Assembly: GCA_964387945.1 (NCBI GenBank)
Contig: CAYLYX010000008.1
Location: 62,001 to 126,000, forward strand
Origin: Parvicella sp964387945
GTDB lineage: Bacteria > Bacteroidota > Bacteroidia > Flavobacteriales_D > Parvicellaceae
DNA length: 64,000 bases
Direction: 5' to 3'
Shown here: positions 34,481 to 42,992 of the stretch, piece by piece
How positions within the stretch are numbered: the first letter of the stretch is position 1
How the letters are laid out: every line of letters begins with the position of its first letter
Position numbers and translations under genes: made by a program
The notes under the pieces: generated by a model
Database searches by the model: none
What the model was told of the DNA's origin: nothing
What the model saw: the letters and a program-made list of their open reading frames with translations, nothing else

Positions 34481-35746
34481 GTCAAAGCCGATATCCTTTC
34501 GGAAATAGGCATCGTCAAAATTGATTTCTTCAATGGTCTTGTAAGAAGCTTTAAGTGCTTTTTCAAGGTCTTTTCCATAAGAAGTTACAGCAATAACCCT
34601 TCCTCCATTGGTAACTACAGCACCTTCTTCTGTATGTTTGGTTCCTGCGTGAAACACCGTACTCTTTTCAAAAGCTTTTAAACCAAGAATTTGCTTGCCT
34701 TTCTCATAAGCTTCGGGATAACCTCCACTCACCATCATCACCGTTACAGCACTTCTAGGATCGATCTCCACGTCTCTTTCGCTCAAGGTGTCTGTTGCCA
34801 TTCCGTCAAACAACTCTAATAGATCAGATTTGATGCGAGGCATAACGACTTCTGTTTCAGGGTCGCCCATTCTGCAGTTATATTCAATTACATATGGATC
34901 ACCTTTTACATTAATCAATCCAAAGAAAATAAACCCTTTATAGTCAATACCTTCCTTTCTAAGACCCTTGATGGTAGGAATGATCACTTGATTTTCTACC
35001 TTGTCCATAAACTCTCTGTTGGCAAAAGGTACAGGAGAAACAGCTCCCATTCCACCAGTATTTAGACCAGTGTCATTCGCCCCAATTCGCTTATAGTCTT
35101 TCGCTTCCGGTAGAATTTTATAATTCTTTCCATCGGTGATTACAAACACACTTAGCTCGATACCCTTCAAAAACTGTTCGATGACGACTTTGTCACCGGC
35201 TTTGCCAAATTTGCCCTCCAGCATGCTTTTTAGCTCCTTTTTTGCTTGGTTGAGATCATCTAAGATTAAGACTCCTTTTCCTGCTGCAATTCCATCTGCT
35301 TTTAAGACATACGGGGGCTTTTGAAGTTCCAAAAACCCAAGTCCATCCTTAACGTTGTCCTTGGTAAACGTAGCATATTTAGCTGTAGGAATGTTGTACT
35401 TTTTCATCAACTCTTTCGAGAAGTTTTTGCTTCCTTCTAACTGAGCTGCTTTTTTGTTCGGACCAATCATCGTAATATGAGCTAAGTCTTCCCTTGCTTC
35501 GAAGAAATCCACAATTCCATTCACTAAAGGTTCCTCTGGCCCGACAACGATAACATCAATTTGCTTTTCTAACGCAAAAGCAGCAACCGCTTCAAAATCA
35601 TTGTAGCTTAAGTCAACGTTCTCTCCAATTTCCCCGGTTCCTGCATTACCTGGTGCGATGTAAAGTTTGGATAAATGCGAACTCTGCGCAGATTTCCATG
35701 CTATGGCATGCTCTCTTCCTCCCGAACCTAAGATCAATAATTTCAT
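34472..35746 (-). CDS. purD: Phosphoribosylamine-glycine ligase
   Basis: The 424-residue ATP-grasp enzyme catalyses step 2 of purine synthesis. It begins LLILGSGGREHAIAWK and has VVGPEEPLVNGIVDFF, APGNAGTGEIGENVDL, LKADGIAAGKGVLI (ATP-grasp), NTGGMGAVSPVPF, YNCRMGDPETEVVMPRI and VMMVSGGYPEAYEKG. All are standard PurD motifs. It is transcribed opposite to the Kir channel with a 9-base tail-to-tail overlap. A second purine gene, purS, is at 59813. Confidence 0.96.
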   Translation of the reverse strand: MKLLILGSGGREHAIAWKSAQSSHLSKLYIAPGNAGTGEIGENVDLSYNDFEAVAAFALEKQIDVIVVGPEEPLVNGIVDFFEAREDLAHITMIGPNKKAAQLEGSKNFSKELMKKYNIPTAKYATFTKDNVKDGLGFLELQKPPYVLKADGIAAGKGVLILDDLNQAKKELKSMLEGKFGKAGDKVVIEQFLKGIELSVFVITDGKNYKILPEAKDYKRIGANDTGLNTGGMGAVSPVPFANREFMDKVENQVIIPTIKGLRKEGIDYKGFIFFGLINVKGDPYVIEYNCRMGDPETEVVMPRIKSDLLELFDGMATDTLSERDVEIDPRSAVTVMMVSGGYPEAYEKGKQILGLKAFEKSTVFHAGTKHTEEGAVVTNGGRVIAVTSYGKDLEKALKASYKTIEEINFDDAYFRKDIGFDLV

Positions 35747-35920
35747 AATTTTTCGCTTCTACTTTTGTGATGATTACAAAGATGGGAAGAATGAATGCTT
35801 CTGCGTAAACATATTATTAACACCTCTAAAAAGGTATTAACACTCAGCTAGGAGGTAAAATACGGAATATGGCGTACATGATATTGGATACAAGAGTTTA
35901 ATTTTACAAAAAACTAAAGG
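35747..35920 (+). promoter_or_regulatory. Divergent promoter region between purD and the secreted beta-barrel-like protein
   Basis: This 174-base gap contains TACTTTTG at 35760-35767 (plus strand) and a weaker TAATTTTA at 35899-35906, 14 bases before ATG 35921. No clear -7 box for purD on the minus strand was found. I see no hairpin with a U-run. Confidence 0.3.
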
Positions 35921-36694
35921 ATGAAAAAGTATACCGTTTTATTACTCATTCTTGCTATAAGTAAATTTGGGAGTGCACAACTTTCTGATCACAACACGAA
36001 TGACAGTTGGTTCATTGGAGCTTCGTTGAATGTGGTTACACTTAAAAATGGTGCGGGTCTGAATGACAAGGCGTCTAAGATCGGTCCGTACATCGGAATA
36101 GGAGGGCAGATTTATCATGATTCCTATGAGCCGTTTGGCTTTAGGTATCACTTGGACATGAAATGGGTTCCAGACTTAGGATTTAAGGCTGTAGAGTTGT
36201 TTCGAGAGGTTGGTACAGATCTTAGGTTAGACTTTACAGGTTTTACCTCGCATAAAGTTGGGCTTAATTTGATCAGTACGGATGTGGTTTGCTTTGGTTT
36301 GGGAGGAAGTTTCTCAGACTATATCGTAGATATTCCGCATACAGATGAGAGTGGCACCGTGACCACGATTTATAACTGGAAAGAACCTTCTGGATGGCAT
36401 TGGACTGCAGGACCGACCATTTTCTTAGATGGTGGTTTTGGAGGTTTTACGCTCAATTTGATCAGTAGCTACGAACTGTCTTATTTTCAGCCTATCGTTA
36501 CCAATGACTACGAGGCGCTTACCGAAAAGATAGAGAATTATGAAAAACCGGCATTCTTGAAATTTGACCTTACAATCAATCATGAGTCTGGAGTTTACTT
36601 TTCGTATGATAAAACCGTTATGATAGACAGAGGTGTAAACGCGAATAAAGTGAGTAGAGGAGACTTCCAGATCGGTTATAAATTCTGGATTTAA
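35921..36694 (+). CDS. Secreted protein, probable outer-membrane beta-barrel
   Basis: This 257-residue protein has a signal peptide (MKKYTVLLLILAISKFGSAQ). The mature part alternates hydrophobic and polar residues in barrel-like strands (WFIGASLNVVTL, FGFRYHLDMKWVP, VGLNLISTDVVCFGLGGSF, GGFTLNLISSYELSYF) and ends DFQIGYKFWI, with an aromatic terminal residue typical of outer-membrane barrels. The function is unknown. The neighbouring TfoX-like gene converges on it with no gap. Confidence 0.55.
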   Translation: MKKYTVLLLILAISKFGSAQLSDHNTNDSWFIGASLNVVTLKNGAGLNDKASKIGPYIGIGGQIYHDSYEPFGFRYHLDMKWVPDLGFKAVELFREVGTDLRLDFTGFTSHKVGLNLISTDVVCFGLGGSFSDYIVDIPHTDESGTVTTIYNWKEPSGWHWTAGPTIFLDGGFGGFTLNLISSYELSYFQPIVTNDYEALTEKIENYEKPAFLKFDLTINHESGVYFSYDKTVMIDRGVNANKVSRGDFQIGYKFWI

Positions 36695-37039
36695 TCAGCG
36701 CTTACTTTTACTGCTCTTGGCGTATGGATTAAACGCAAGGCATTTGTCTATCCAAAAGGCAAGTTGTTCCTCTAGATCGATAGCTTCTGGGGATACATAA
36801 ACATAACCTTTCATAGGTCTTTTCGTAAAATCCATTTCTCTAGCACCTTCCAGAAGTAAAGCTTCGTCATAAAAAGTTATTCCTACCCGAGCCATTAGTT
36901 GATCCTTGATAATTCCCAAGCACATTTTGTCATCCACCATGTAGCATAGCCCTCCCATCATCTTTTTGGAGATGAAATCTACACCTTTTTCTTTCAGAAT
37001 CCGATCGATTCGCTCCTCGAGGTAGTTATCGTAGGCCAT
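36695..37039 (-). CDS. TfoX/Sxy N-terminal domain protein
   Basis: This is a 114-residue protein from ATG 37039 (MAYDNYLEERI), which makes a TAATG overlap with the upstream 3-hydroxyacyl-CoA dehydrogenase gene; a TTG further upstream would invade that gene and is rejected. ISKKMMGGLCYMVDDKMCLGI is the family core. TfoX_N proteins outside gamma-proteobacteria are generally uncharacterised, so competence control is not implied. Likely co-transcribed with the dehydrogenase. Confidence 0.8.
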   Translation of the reverse strand: MAYDNYLEERIDRILKEKGVDFISKKMMGGLCYMVDDKMCLGIIKDQLMARVGITFYDEALLLEGAREMDFTKRPMKGYVYVSPEAIDLEEQLAFWIDKCLAFNPYAKSSKSKR

Positions 37040-38193
37040 TAATAAAAAGTTTGGCGATTCTTGTGCATTCTTCTCAGAAGCGGAGAGCAACGATAACGAT
37101 CTTCTCGATACTCATTATACATTTGGTCCAGATAATTCATGACATGTTCGATGCCCAACTCATCAGCCCATTTGAGTAGACCTTTAGGATAGTTAACTCC
37201 TTTTGTCATAGCCAGATCAATATCTTCCTTTGAGGCGATGTTCAAGAATAAAGCATCTGCGGCTTCGTTGATTAACATCATTACAATGCGCAACATGATT
37301 TCTCTACCAACCGTTTCATCTTTAGTTGGTTCTGGATTCTCTGCCCCTTCGGCATAGTTGTAATATCCTCTACCTGATTTTCGTCCCAGCCATCCCGCTT
37401 CGGCATGCCTTCTTTGCGTGAAAGACGGTTTATATCGGGGGTCATAGTAGAATGCTTCAAACACAGTTTCTGTAACTGTGTAATTGATGTCATTTCCGAT
37501 AAAATCCATTAGTGTAAAAGGTCCCATTCGGAATCCCCCCATTTCAGTCATAGCCCAATCAATCGTTGCAAAATCTGCTACTCCTTCCTCATAAATTCTC
37601 AATGCCTCACCATAAAAAGGTCGCGCAACACGGTTTACGATAAAACCTGGAGTGTCTTTTGCCAAAACAGTCACTTTTTTCCAACTATCAATCAAATTTC
37701 TAGAAGTGGTCGTCACCTCCTCGCTCGTTTGAATGCACGGAACGATTTCTACCAGTGGCATTAAAGGAGCTGGGTTGAAGAAATGAATTCCAATAACTCT
37801 TTCAGGGTGCTTACAAGCTGCCGCAATAGCCGCCACAGATAGGGAAGAAGTATTGGAGGCAAGAATACACTTCTCACTCGTTACGGCTTCTAGGTTACTA
37901 AACACCGTCTTTTTGATGTCCAAGTTTTCAATAATCGCCTCGATCACCATTCCACAATCCTCAAAGAGTTGAACATCTGTGCCGTGAGAAATTCGGTTTT
38001 GAATGGCAGTGGCTTCTTCTTTGGAGTACTTGCCTTTTTCAACCAATCGATTCATCACTTTGGTCAACTTTCCTTTGGCATTTTCTAAAGCAGCTTCTTT
38101 TGCATCTACAATGATTACTTCATGTCCAGCTGTTGCTGCTACTTGAGCAATCCCAGAACCCATTGATCCGGCTCCCAAAACTCCAATTTTCAT
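37039..38193 (-). CDS. 3-Hydroxyacyl-CoA (3-hydroxybutyryl-CoA) dehydrogenase
   Basis: The 384-residue enzyme begins IGVLGAGSMGSGIAQVAA (NAD-binding GxGxxG) and has VIEAIIENLDIKK, ASNTSSLSVAAIAAA, VIGIHFFNPAPLMPLVEIV (catalytic His region) and KDTPGFIVNRVARPFY. The family's C-terminal helical domain is present twice (about residues 185-280 and 295-384), giving a length greater than the 280-residue single-domain enzymes. It oxidises 3-hydroxyacyl-CoA in beta-oxidation or butyrate metabolism (PaaH/FadB-N type). No thiolase or hydratase gene is adjacent. Confidence 0.9.
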   Translation of the reverse strand: MKIGVLGAGSMGSGIAQVAATAGHEVIIVDAKEAALENAKGKLTKVMNRLVEKGKYSKEEATAIQNRISHGTDVQLFEDCGMVIEAIIENLDIKKTVFSNLEAVTSEKCILASNTSSLSVAAIAAACKHPERVIGIHFFNPAPLMPLVEIVPCIQTSEEVTTTSRNLIDSWKKVTVLAKDTPGFIVNRVARPFYGEALRIYEEGVADFATIDWAMTEMGGFRMGPFTLMDFIGNDINYTVTETVFEAFYYDPRYKPSFTQRRHAEAGWLGRKSGRGYYNYAEGAENPEPTKDETVGREIMLRIVMMLINEAADALFLNIASKEDIDLAMTKGVNYPKGLLKWADELGIEHVMNYLDQMYNEYREDRYRCSPLLRRMHKNRQTFY

Positions 38194-38259
38194 AGTCTTT
38201 GATTTACTGATTTTGCGAAGGCTAAGATAACAAACCTGTTAGGTTCTAACAAAGGAATT

Positions 38260-40587
38260 TTAGTTCTTCTTTTGATCTGTGTAACCCAACTTTTCTGCAA
38301 TTTCCTTGTCTTTGTCTTCGAGTTCTTCCTCAACCATGTCATAATAATCAATCGCTGGATGGGCAAGCTTCGCATAATCTGAATATCGCAGTTGCAAACC
38401 ACTCATATTCACTTTGCTTTTGTATAATGTGTTTTTGATGAGGTTTTTCAATTTAGCCGCATCTTTTCCTTCAAAATCAGCATGAACGGAGTGCCACATC
38501 AACCGGCAGAACTGCTCGGTAAGGTGAAAGGTTCGGAAAGCACTCAATAATTGATTGTCGGTTATGTTGTCGTACTGTTTTTTGAAGTCACTCAACCCAC
38601 CTACACGATACGAAAACTTGGAACGTACTGGGTCAGTAAAACTCTCCACGTTTAAATTGAGTACAAGTTCGTTCTTAGTGAAGTCTAGGTAGGAAACTCT
38701 CAGCGGCTTGTAGTTTTCACTTTCACGAGCAGCGTCTTTTTCTTCTTTTGTTTCTCCAGGATATTCATCTTCCTCTTTTTCTTTTGCATTCACCACTTTG
38801 CCATCCATCAGAACACCAACGCCATTTCCGTTGAGCGTAAAAGAGAGTTCACACTTTTGGGTGAGAATGGTATTGAGAAGCTTGCTGAGTTCAAAATGCT
38901 CTTTCGGATTCAGTTTCAGTTCGTCTAGTTGATAATCATCACTTTCAAAAACATCCGAAAACGTTAGACTAAAATCATGCGTGTCAAAATCTTGTGGCTT
39001 TCCTTTGGAAATAGATGTTAGCAGTTGGATTTCATCCACATGCAGCGCCATGGCATCTTCGCCAAACGTAATCAAACGGACTTCTACTTCTTCCACTTCC
39101 ATTGTGTCTGGGAAAACGAGGTCTTGCGTATTCGCGTTAAACGTAACACCGTCTTCAAAGGTGTAGATGTATCCAAAGTGAGTATACTTTTGTTCTTGAT
39201 AATTGATATAACCTTTCAATTCAAATAGCCTTTCCTGCAAGCGAGCATAGCGCTCTTCTGCATCATGCAAGTGCTCGATAAGTTCTTTTTGCTGCTTCTC
39301 AATGGTTTTCTTTCGAGCGTACAACCATGCAAGGTGATCTTGCGCCTTTTTCGTCTTCTTTTTGTTCTTAACACCGTTGTATCGCAAGTCAGAAAGTTCC
39401 ATTTCAGTAGCCATAATTTCCATCAAACACTCATGGTGACTCGTGTCACGATCGCCTAATTTAGATCTTACCCCATCCTTTCCATTGATCTCTTCATCCA
39501 CCTTTGGAATTGCAAAGTCTTCCAAATGCTTAATGATTGATTGTAAGGTAGTACCCTTTCCAAAAGTCGTGTCTGGGGAAAGTTCTTTGGTAATTTTGTT
39601 GGCGTAAAGCAAGTACATTTTGTCCTCCCGATACACAGCTACAGTAGTTTGAATATCTCTGTTAAATCCCCATAAACTAAAATGCAGGTTCGTGTATTTT
39701 TTTTCGAGCGCGTCAAACGCAATAACAGAAGATTGTTCTGGAACAAGATTTTGACGATTCCCTCCAGCACTTACAAATTTCGGTTCGTAGGTGAAAAGTC
39801 CTAGTCCCACAGGATCACCAAGTTCATTTTTGTGCTTGTAGATTTTTTCTCGTTCATCCAGCAAACCAAATGTATTGCTTCCATCTCCACAAGCTATGAG
39901 GTTGGTCATAAAGTTTGGTTTATCATGGCAAATCTTCGAAAAATACTCCATTCCTTTATATTGCAGATAGGAGCGAGTTGCGTAATTAATTGCCTCAATC
40001 ACGGTTTTGTGCCTCACTTGTTCTAAACTTTGGATTCCTTGAAGTGCCGTTGCCCGTTGATTGAAAAAATAGTTGGGATCAATCAGATCATTAATTTGCT
40101 TACTAGGTACATCAATCCCATTTTTTCGTCTTACCGTTTCATTCGGTAGCTTAAGAACTAGCGTATCCAGAAAGTATTGATACGCATCGTCTACAATTCC
40201 CTCTGGCTTTTCATCGTTTCGCTCTTTCAACTCTTTGTAAAGTTGATACAGTGCCATTTTTGAGGCCAGTTCGGTGAGTAGTCCGGTCGGAGCATTAGAC
40301 AATCCGTGATAATCTACTTGAAGAAGGGAAGGTTCGTACGTGATGTGTTGCGCAATAGAGTCAAAGTCTACAATGGAGTCCAACTGATCTTCCGCATCGT
40401 GAAATTTAAAGTAAACAGTATCACCTGAATAATTGAAATAGGAGTTGAGGTTTCTTTTTAGCACAGGACTCTTTTGAACCACATGATACATCCTTGCATT
40501 CTCTTCTGCCGTGAGCATAACGGATTGAGATAATGCAGTAATTGTGAAGATGTGCAATAATACAATTACTCCTAAAAGTCTATTCAT
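38260..40587 (-). CDS. Large secreted protein of unknown function
   Basis: This 775-residue protein has a signal peptide (MNRLLGVIVLLHIFTITALSQ). I recognise no catalytic domain. Visible features are a charged helical stretch around residues 415-480 that looks like coiled coil (KKTIEKQQKELIEHLHDAEERY), an acidic linker KEKEEDEYPGETKEEKDA and a C-terminal acidic/Lys tail ending DQKKN. There is no T9SS C-terminal sorting domain, so it is probably periplasmic or outer-membrane-attached. TACTTTTG on the minus strand at 40624-40631 is a likely -7 box, 36 bases upstream of the ATG. It may be lineage-specific. Confidence 0.55.
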   Translation of the reverse strand: MNRLLGVIVLLHIFTITALSQSVMLTAEENARMYHVVQKSPVLKRNLNSYFNYSGDTVYFKFHDAEDQLDSIVDFDSIAQHITYEPSLLQVDYHGLSNAPTGLLTELASKMALYQLYKELKERNDEKPEGIVDDAYQYFLDTLVLKLPNETVRRKNGIDVPSKQINDLIDPNYFFNQRATALQGIQSLEQVRHKTVIEAINYATRSYLQYKGMEYFSKICHDKPNFMTNLIACGDGSNTFGLLDEREKIYKHKNELGDPVGLGLFTYEPKFVSAGGNRQNLVPEQSSVIAFDALEKKYTNLHFSLWGFNRDIQTTVAVYREDKMYLLYANKITKELSPDTTFGKGTTLQSIIKHLEDFAIPKVDEEINGKDGVRSKLGDRDTSHHECLMEIMATEMELSDLRYNGVKNKKKTKKAQDHLAWLYARKKTIEKQQKELIEHLHDAEERYARLQERLFELKGYINYQEQKYTHFGYIYTFEDGVTFNANTQDLVFPDTMEVEEVEVRLITFGEDAMALHVDEIQLLTSISKGKPQDFDTHDFSLTFSDVFESDDYQLDELKLNPKEHFELSKLLNTILTQKCELSFTLNGNGVGVLMDGKVVNAKEKEEDEYPGETKEEKDAARESENYKPLRVSYLDFTKNELVLNLNVESFTDPVRSKFSYRVGGLSDFKKQYDNITDNQLLSAFRTFHLTEQFCRLMWHSVHADFEGKDAAKLKNLIKNTLYKSKVNMSGLQLRYSDYAKLAHPAIDYYDMVEEELEDKDKEIAEKLGYTDQKKN

Positions 40588-40634
40588 ATGGGTCTAACTT
40601 ATGTCTTATAACCTTTGATCGAACAAAAGTAACA

Positions 40635-42815
40635 TTACACATTCAACCACCATACCAATTTTATCACCATTGCGCGATTTTTGATCCCGAAGATATTGCT
40701 GTTGTAGTTATCCGTATATACCACGAAGAGATCACTCATTGGCTTGAACCTGTACTGAAAACGAGCATTGATGTTGATGTTGTCCACTTGCGTGTTATAC
40801 TGTACAAACGTTGTGAAAAACATTTTTTTGTTGAATTGAAAATCTATCCTAGGGCTAAAGATTAAGAGTTGTACATCTTCGTAGGTGTCGTCAAAATAGA
40901 TGTTGTTATACTCTGCAGAAGCGCTCAGCTTGAATCGCGGCTGTATCCGGTATGCGATGCCCGTAGCTGCACTGAAAATATTTCCTGTATAATATTGTCC
41001 ATAAGTAGTTTCTACTTCAAAATTGAGCAGGTTAACAGGGGAGGAACCATAGTAAAGTTTTACATCGTTATACGAGTAATAGCCTGCGGTATGTGGCGAA
41101 TTACCAGAGAAAGTAATGTCGGTGTCAAACAAGAGTTTTACTTGGTTATATCCAGCTACGATACTAAAGGCGCTTTGATCCTTCATTTGAAAATATAAGC
41201 TAGGTGATAGTCTTGTTTCAGTTGGAGCAAAATCTTCATCATAGTATTCACTAAAGTAAATCTCTGGAGCGATATAGTTGATTTTTCCACTTTTCGGATA
41301 ATGTCTGAAAGTGATGGAAGGTTCCAGTCTCCAGTAAGCTTTGTATACATATTCACCGGTTTCACTATTGTAATTTTGAACCCTGGGAACAAATCCCACA
41401 TCCGCTCGATAGTCTTGACCAACGTATTCATGATTCCAATGAAACGAAAGTCTTCTTGTATTATACATGTACCAACTGGCATGAGCGTAATCATTGCTCG
41501 CTCCAGAAAAACTGTGGTGGTAAAAGAACTTTCCACGGTGCTTTCCGTCCGGAGATTGAAGGTTGTAGTCTAACCCAAATACCCTGTTGAAACCTCCCGG
41601 GACTAGTTTATTGTCGTTTGTAAATTGCTGTTTGTTAACAGCGATGAAGGCAATGTTTCCCCAATTACCGACCCTTCGTTGAATAGCCCCTACTGCAAAG
41701 TTTTCTGCTGGTCCCAAAACACCTCCTTCGGTTTGAAGATCCATTAAGCCAATTCTCCAGTTTTCATTGATGGAACCACTTAGTCTTGCTCCAGCCAAAA
41801 TGGGAATCGTCTGTCCGTTAGCAAGCCCTATCTGCCTCGAAAAGAACGGACGGATTTTACTGAACCCAAACCGCTCAAAGATGTCGCTATTCTCTAAGAA
41901 AAACTGTCTTCTTTCGGGAAAGAAAAGACTAAATCTGGAGAGGTTGGTAATTTGTACATCAGCATCCACTTGAGAAAAGTCAGGGTTGATTGTCAAGTCT
42001 AAGTTTAGCGATGAGGTCACAGCAATTTTCGCATCCATTCCAGCATTCAGTCTAAACTTCTCTTCTCCACCCATGTAATCTTTATTCCATCCCGTTATCG
42101 CATAAGGAATCAAAGAGATATTCGTCCCCGCTTCAGGTGGCGCTTCAGTCCATTTGAGAATTCCTGTATTCGCAAGACTAAAGAAATCATAGTTTTGCGG
42201 AACTTGATTCCAAGTAGAAATCTCATTGTTTTGAAGATCAGTACGAATAAAGTTTACACCCCATTTTAGGTTGTTGGACTTGTATCGTATCGATTTGAAT
42301 GGGATCTTCATTTCAAGTGACCATCCCTCTTCATGGATTGCAACTGCACTGTACCACTTATTGTCCCAAACAGCTACTCCACCAAAGGCACCTCCATACT
42401 GAATCGTTCCCTCGTGTTGCGTGCCAAAAGGTGTTACTGCAAAATAAAACCCGTTTGTCTGATCGTTGAGCGGACATAGCGCAACGGTAAAGGCATCATT
42501 GCTGTAAAGATTAAAATCACGACCTAGCGACTGGATGGTGTACTTATCGTTAGTGGCAGAGCACTGTGCTGAAACATAAAGATATTCACCATCAAAAAAA
42601 GTCCAGACTTTAGTTTCAAGCGTAGCGGGTAGACTATCTGTAGGAAAAGTTTGAGTGAATTTTTCGGCCGCATCATGGGAATAAACGCTTTCGTTCAATA
42701 TCCCATCAAGTTCGAGATCATCTACCTTTTGGATAGATGTTTCCTTTTGACCACTCATCGAAAGAGAGAAGAACAAAAGCCACATTAGTGCAAGTATTCT
42801 GGTTCGAGTTTTCAA
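40635..42815 (-). CDS. DUF5916 outer-membrane protein with CBM9-like N-terminal domain
   Basis: I place the start at TTG 42815 (MKTRTRILALMWLLFFSLSMSGQ), because the box TACTTTTG lies at 42825-42832; an upstream TTG overlaps that box and GTG 42818 is an alternative. The mature protein (about 700 residues) has a carbohydrate-binding-9-like domain (DGILNESVYSHDAAEKFTQTFP, FFDGEYLYVSAQC, WSLEMKIPFKSIRY, NEISTWNQVP) followed by a DUF5916 beta-barrel (QVDADVQITNLSRFSLFFPERRQFFLENSDIF is typical). The last residues VIKLVWWLNV end in a barrel-like pattern. The role is probably outer-membrane transport or processing, unproven for the family. Confidence 0.75.
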   Translation of the reverse strand: MKTRTRILALMWLLFFSLSMSGQKETSIQKVDDLELDGILNESVYSHDAAEKFTQTFPTDSLPATLETKVWTFFDGEYLYVSAQCSATNDKYTIQSLGRDFNLYSNDAFTVALCPLNDQTNGFYFAVTPFGTQHEGTIQYGGAFGGVAVWDNKWYSAVAIHEEGWSLEMKIPFKSIRYKSNNLKWGVNFIRTDLQNNEISTWNQVPQNYDFFSLANTGILKWTEAPPEAGTNISLIPYAITGWNKDYMGGEEKFRLNAGMDAKIAVTSSLNLDLTINPDFSQVDADVQITNLSRFSLFFPERRQFFLENSDIFERFGFSKIRPFFSRQIGLANGQTIPILAGARLSGSINENWRIGLMDLQTEGGVLGPAENFAVGAIQRRVGNWGNIAFIAVNKQQFTNDNKLVPGGFNRVFGLDYNLQSPDGKHRGKFFYHHSFSGASNDYAHASWYMYNTRRLSFHWNHEYVGQDYRADVGFVPRVQNYNSETGEYVYKAYWRLEPSITFRHYPKSGKINYIAPEIYFSEYYDEDFAPTETRLSPSLYFQMKDQSAFSIVAGYNQVKLLFDTDITFSGNSPHTAGYYSYNDVKLYYGSSPVNLLNFEVETTYGQYYTGNIFSAATGIAYRIQPRFKLSASAEYNNIYFDDTYEDVQLLIFSPRIDFQFNKKMFFTTFVQYNTQVDNININARFQYRFKPMSDLFVVYTDNYNSNIFGIKNRAMVIKLVWWLNV

Positions 42816-42824
42816 CACGATGTG

Positions 42825-42852
42825 CAAAAGTAATGAATTTGGTGTTTATCAA
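42825..42852 (-). promoter_or_regulatory. Candidate promoter for the DUF5916 gene
   Basis: On the minus strand TTG (42852-42850), a 17-base spacer and TACTTTTG (42832-42825) form a TTG-N17-TAnnTTTG promoter. The -7 box ends 9 bases before TTG 42815 and 6 before GTG 42818, deciding the start. Confidence 0.5.
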
Positions 42853-42946
42853 GGAATATAAGACGATGATAACATTGTGTAGTTGTTTTATCCATCCAAA
42901 AAAAAGGTTTATCAAAAAAAATATCTATTTTTAAGGCAACTATTGG

Positions 42947-42975
42947 AAAGCTACACGTTAGTAACCAAAAGCTAC
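42947..42975. promoter_or_regulatory. Direct repeats flanking a palindrome upstream of the PKD protein
   Basis: AAAGCTAC occurs at 42947-42954 and 42968-42975, exactly 21 bases (two helical turns) apart, with the odd palindrome GTTAGTAAC (42957-42965) between them. The site lies 17-46 bases before ATG 42993 of the PKD-repeat gene in a 165-base divergent gap, a natural place for a regulator. A TATTTTTA box is at 42926-42933. Confidence 0.35.
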
Positions 42976-42992
42976 TATTTTAACCCACTACT

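Noticed and set aside
41183..41536. 117-codon minus-strand frame within the DUF5916 gene
   Set aside because: Same strand but different frame inside a clear beta-barrel gene; composition is atypical and no motif is present.
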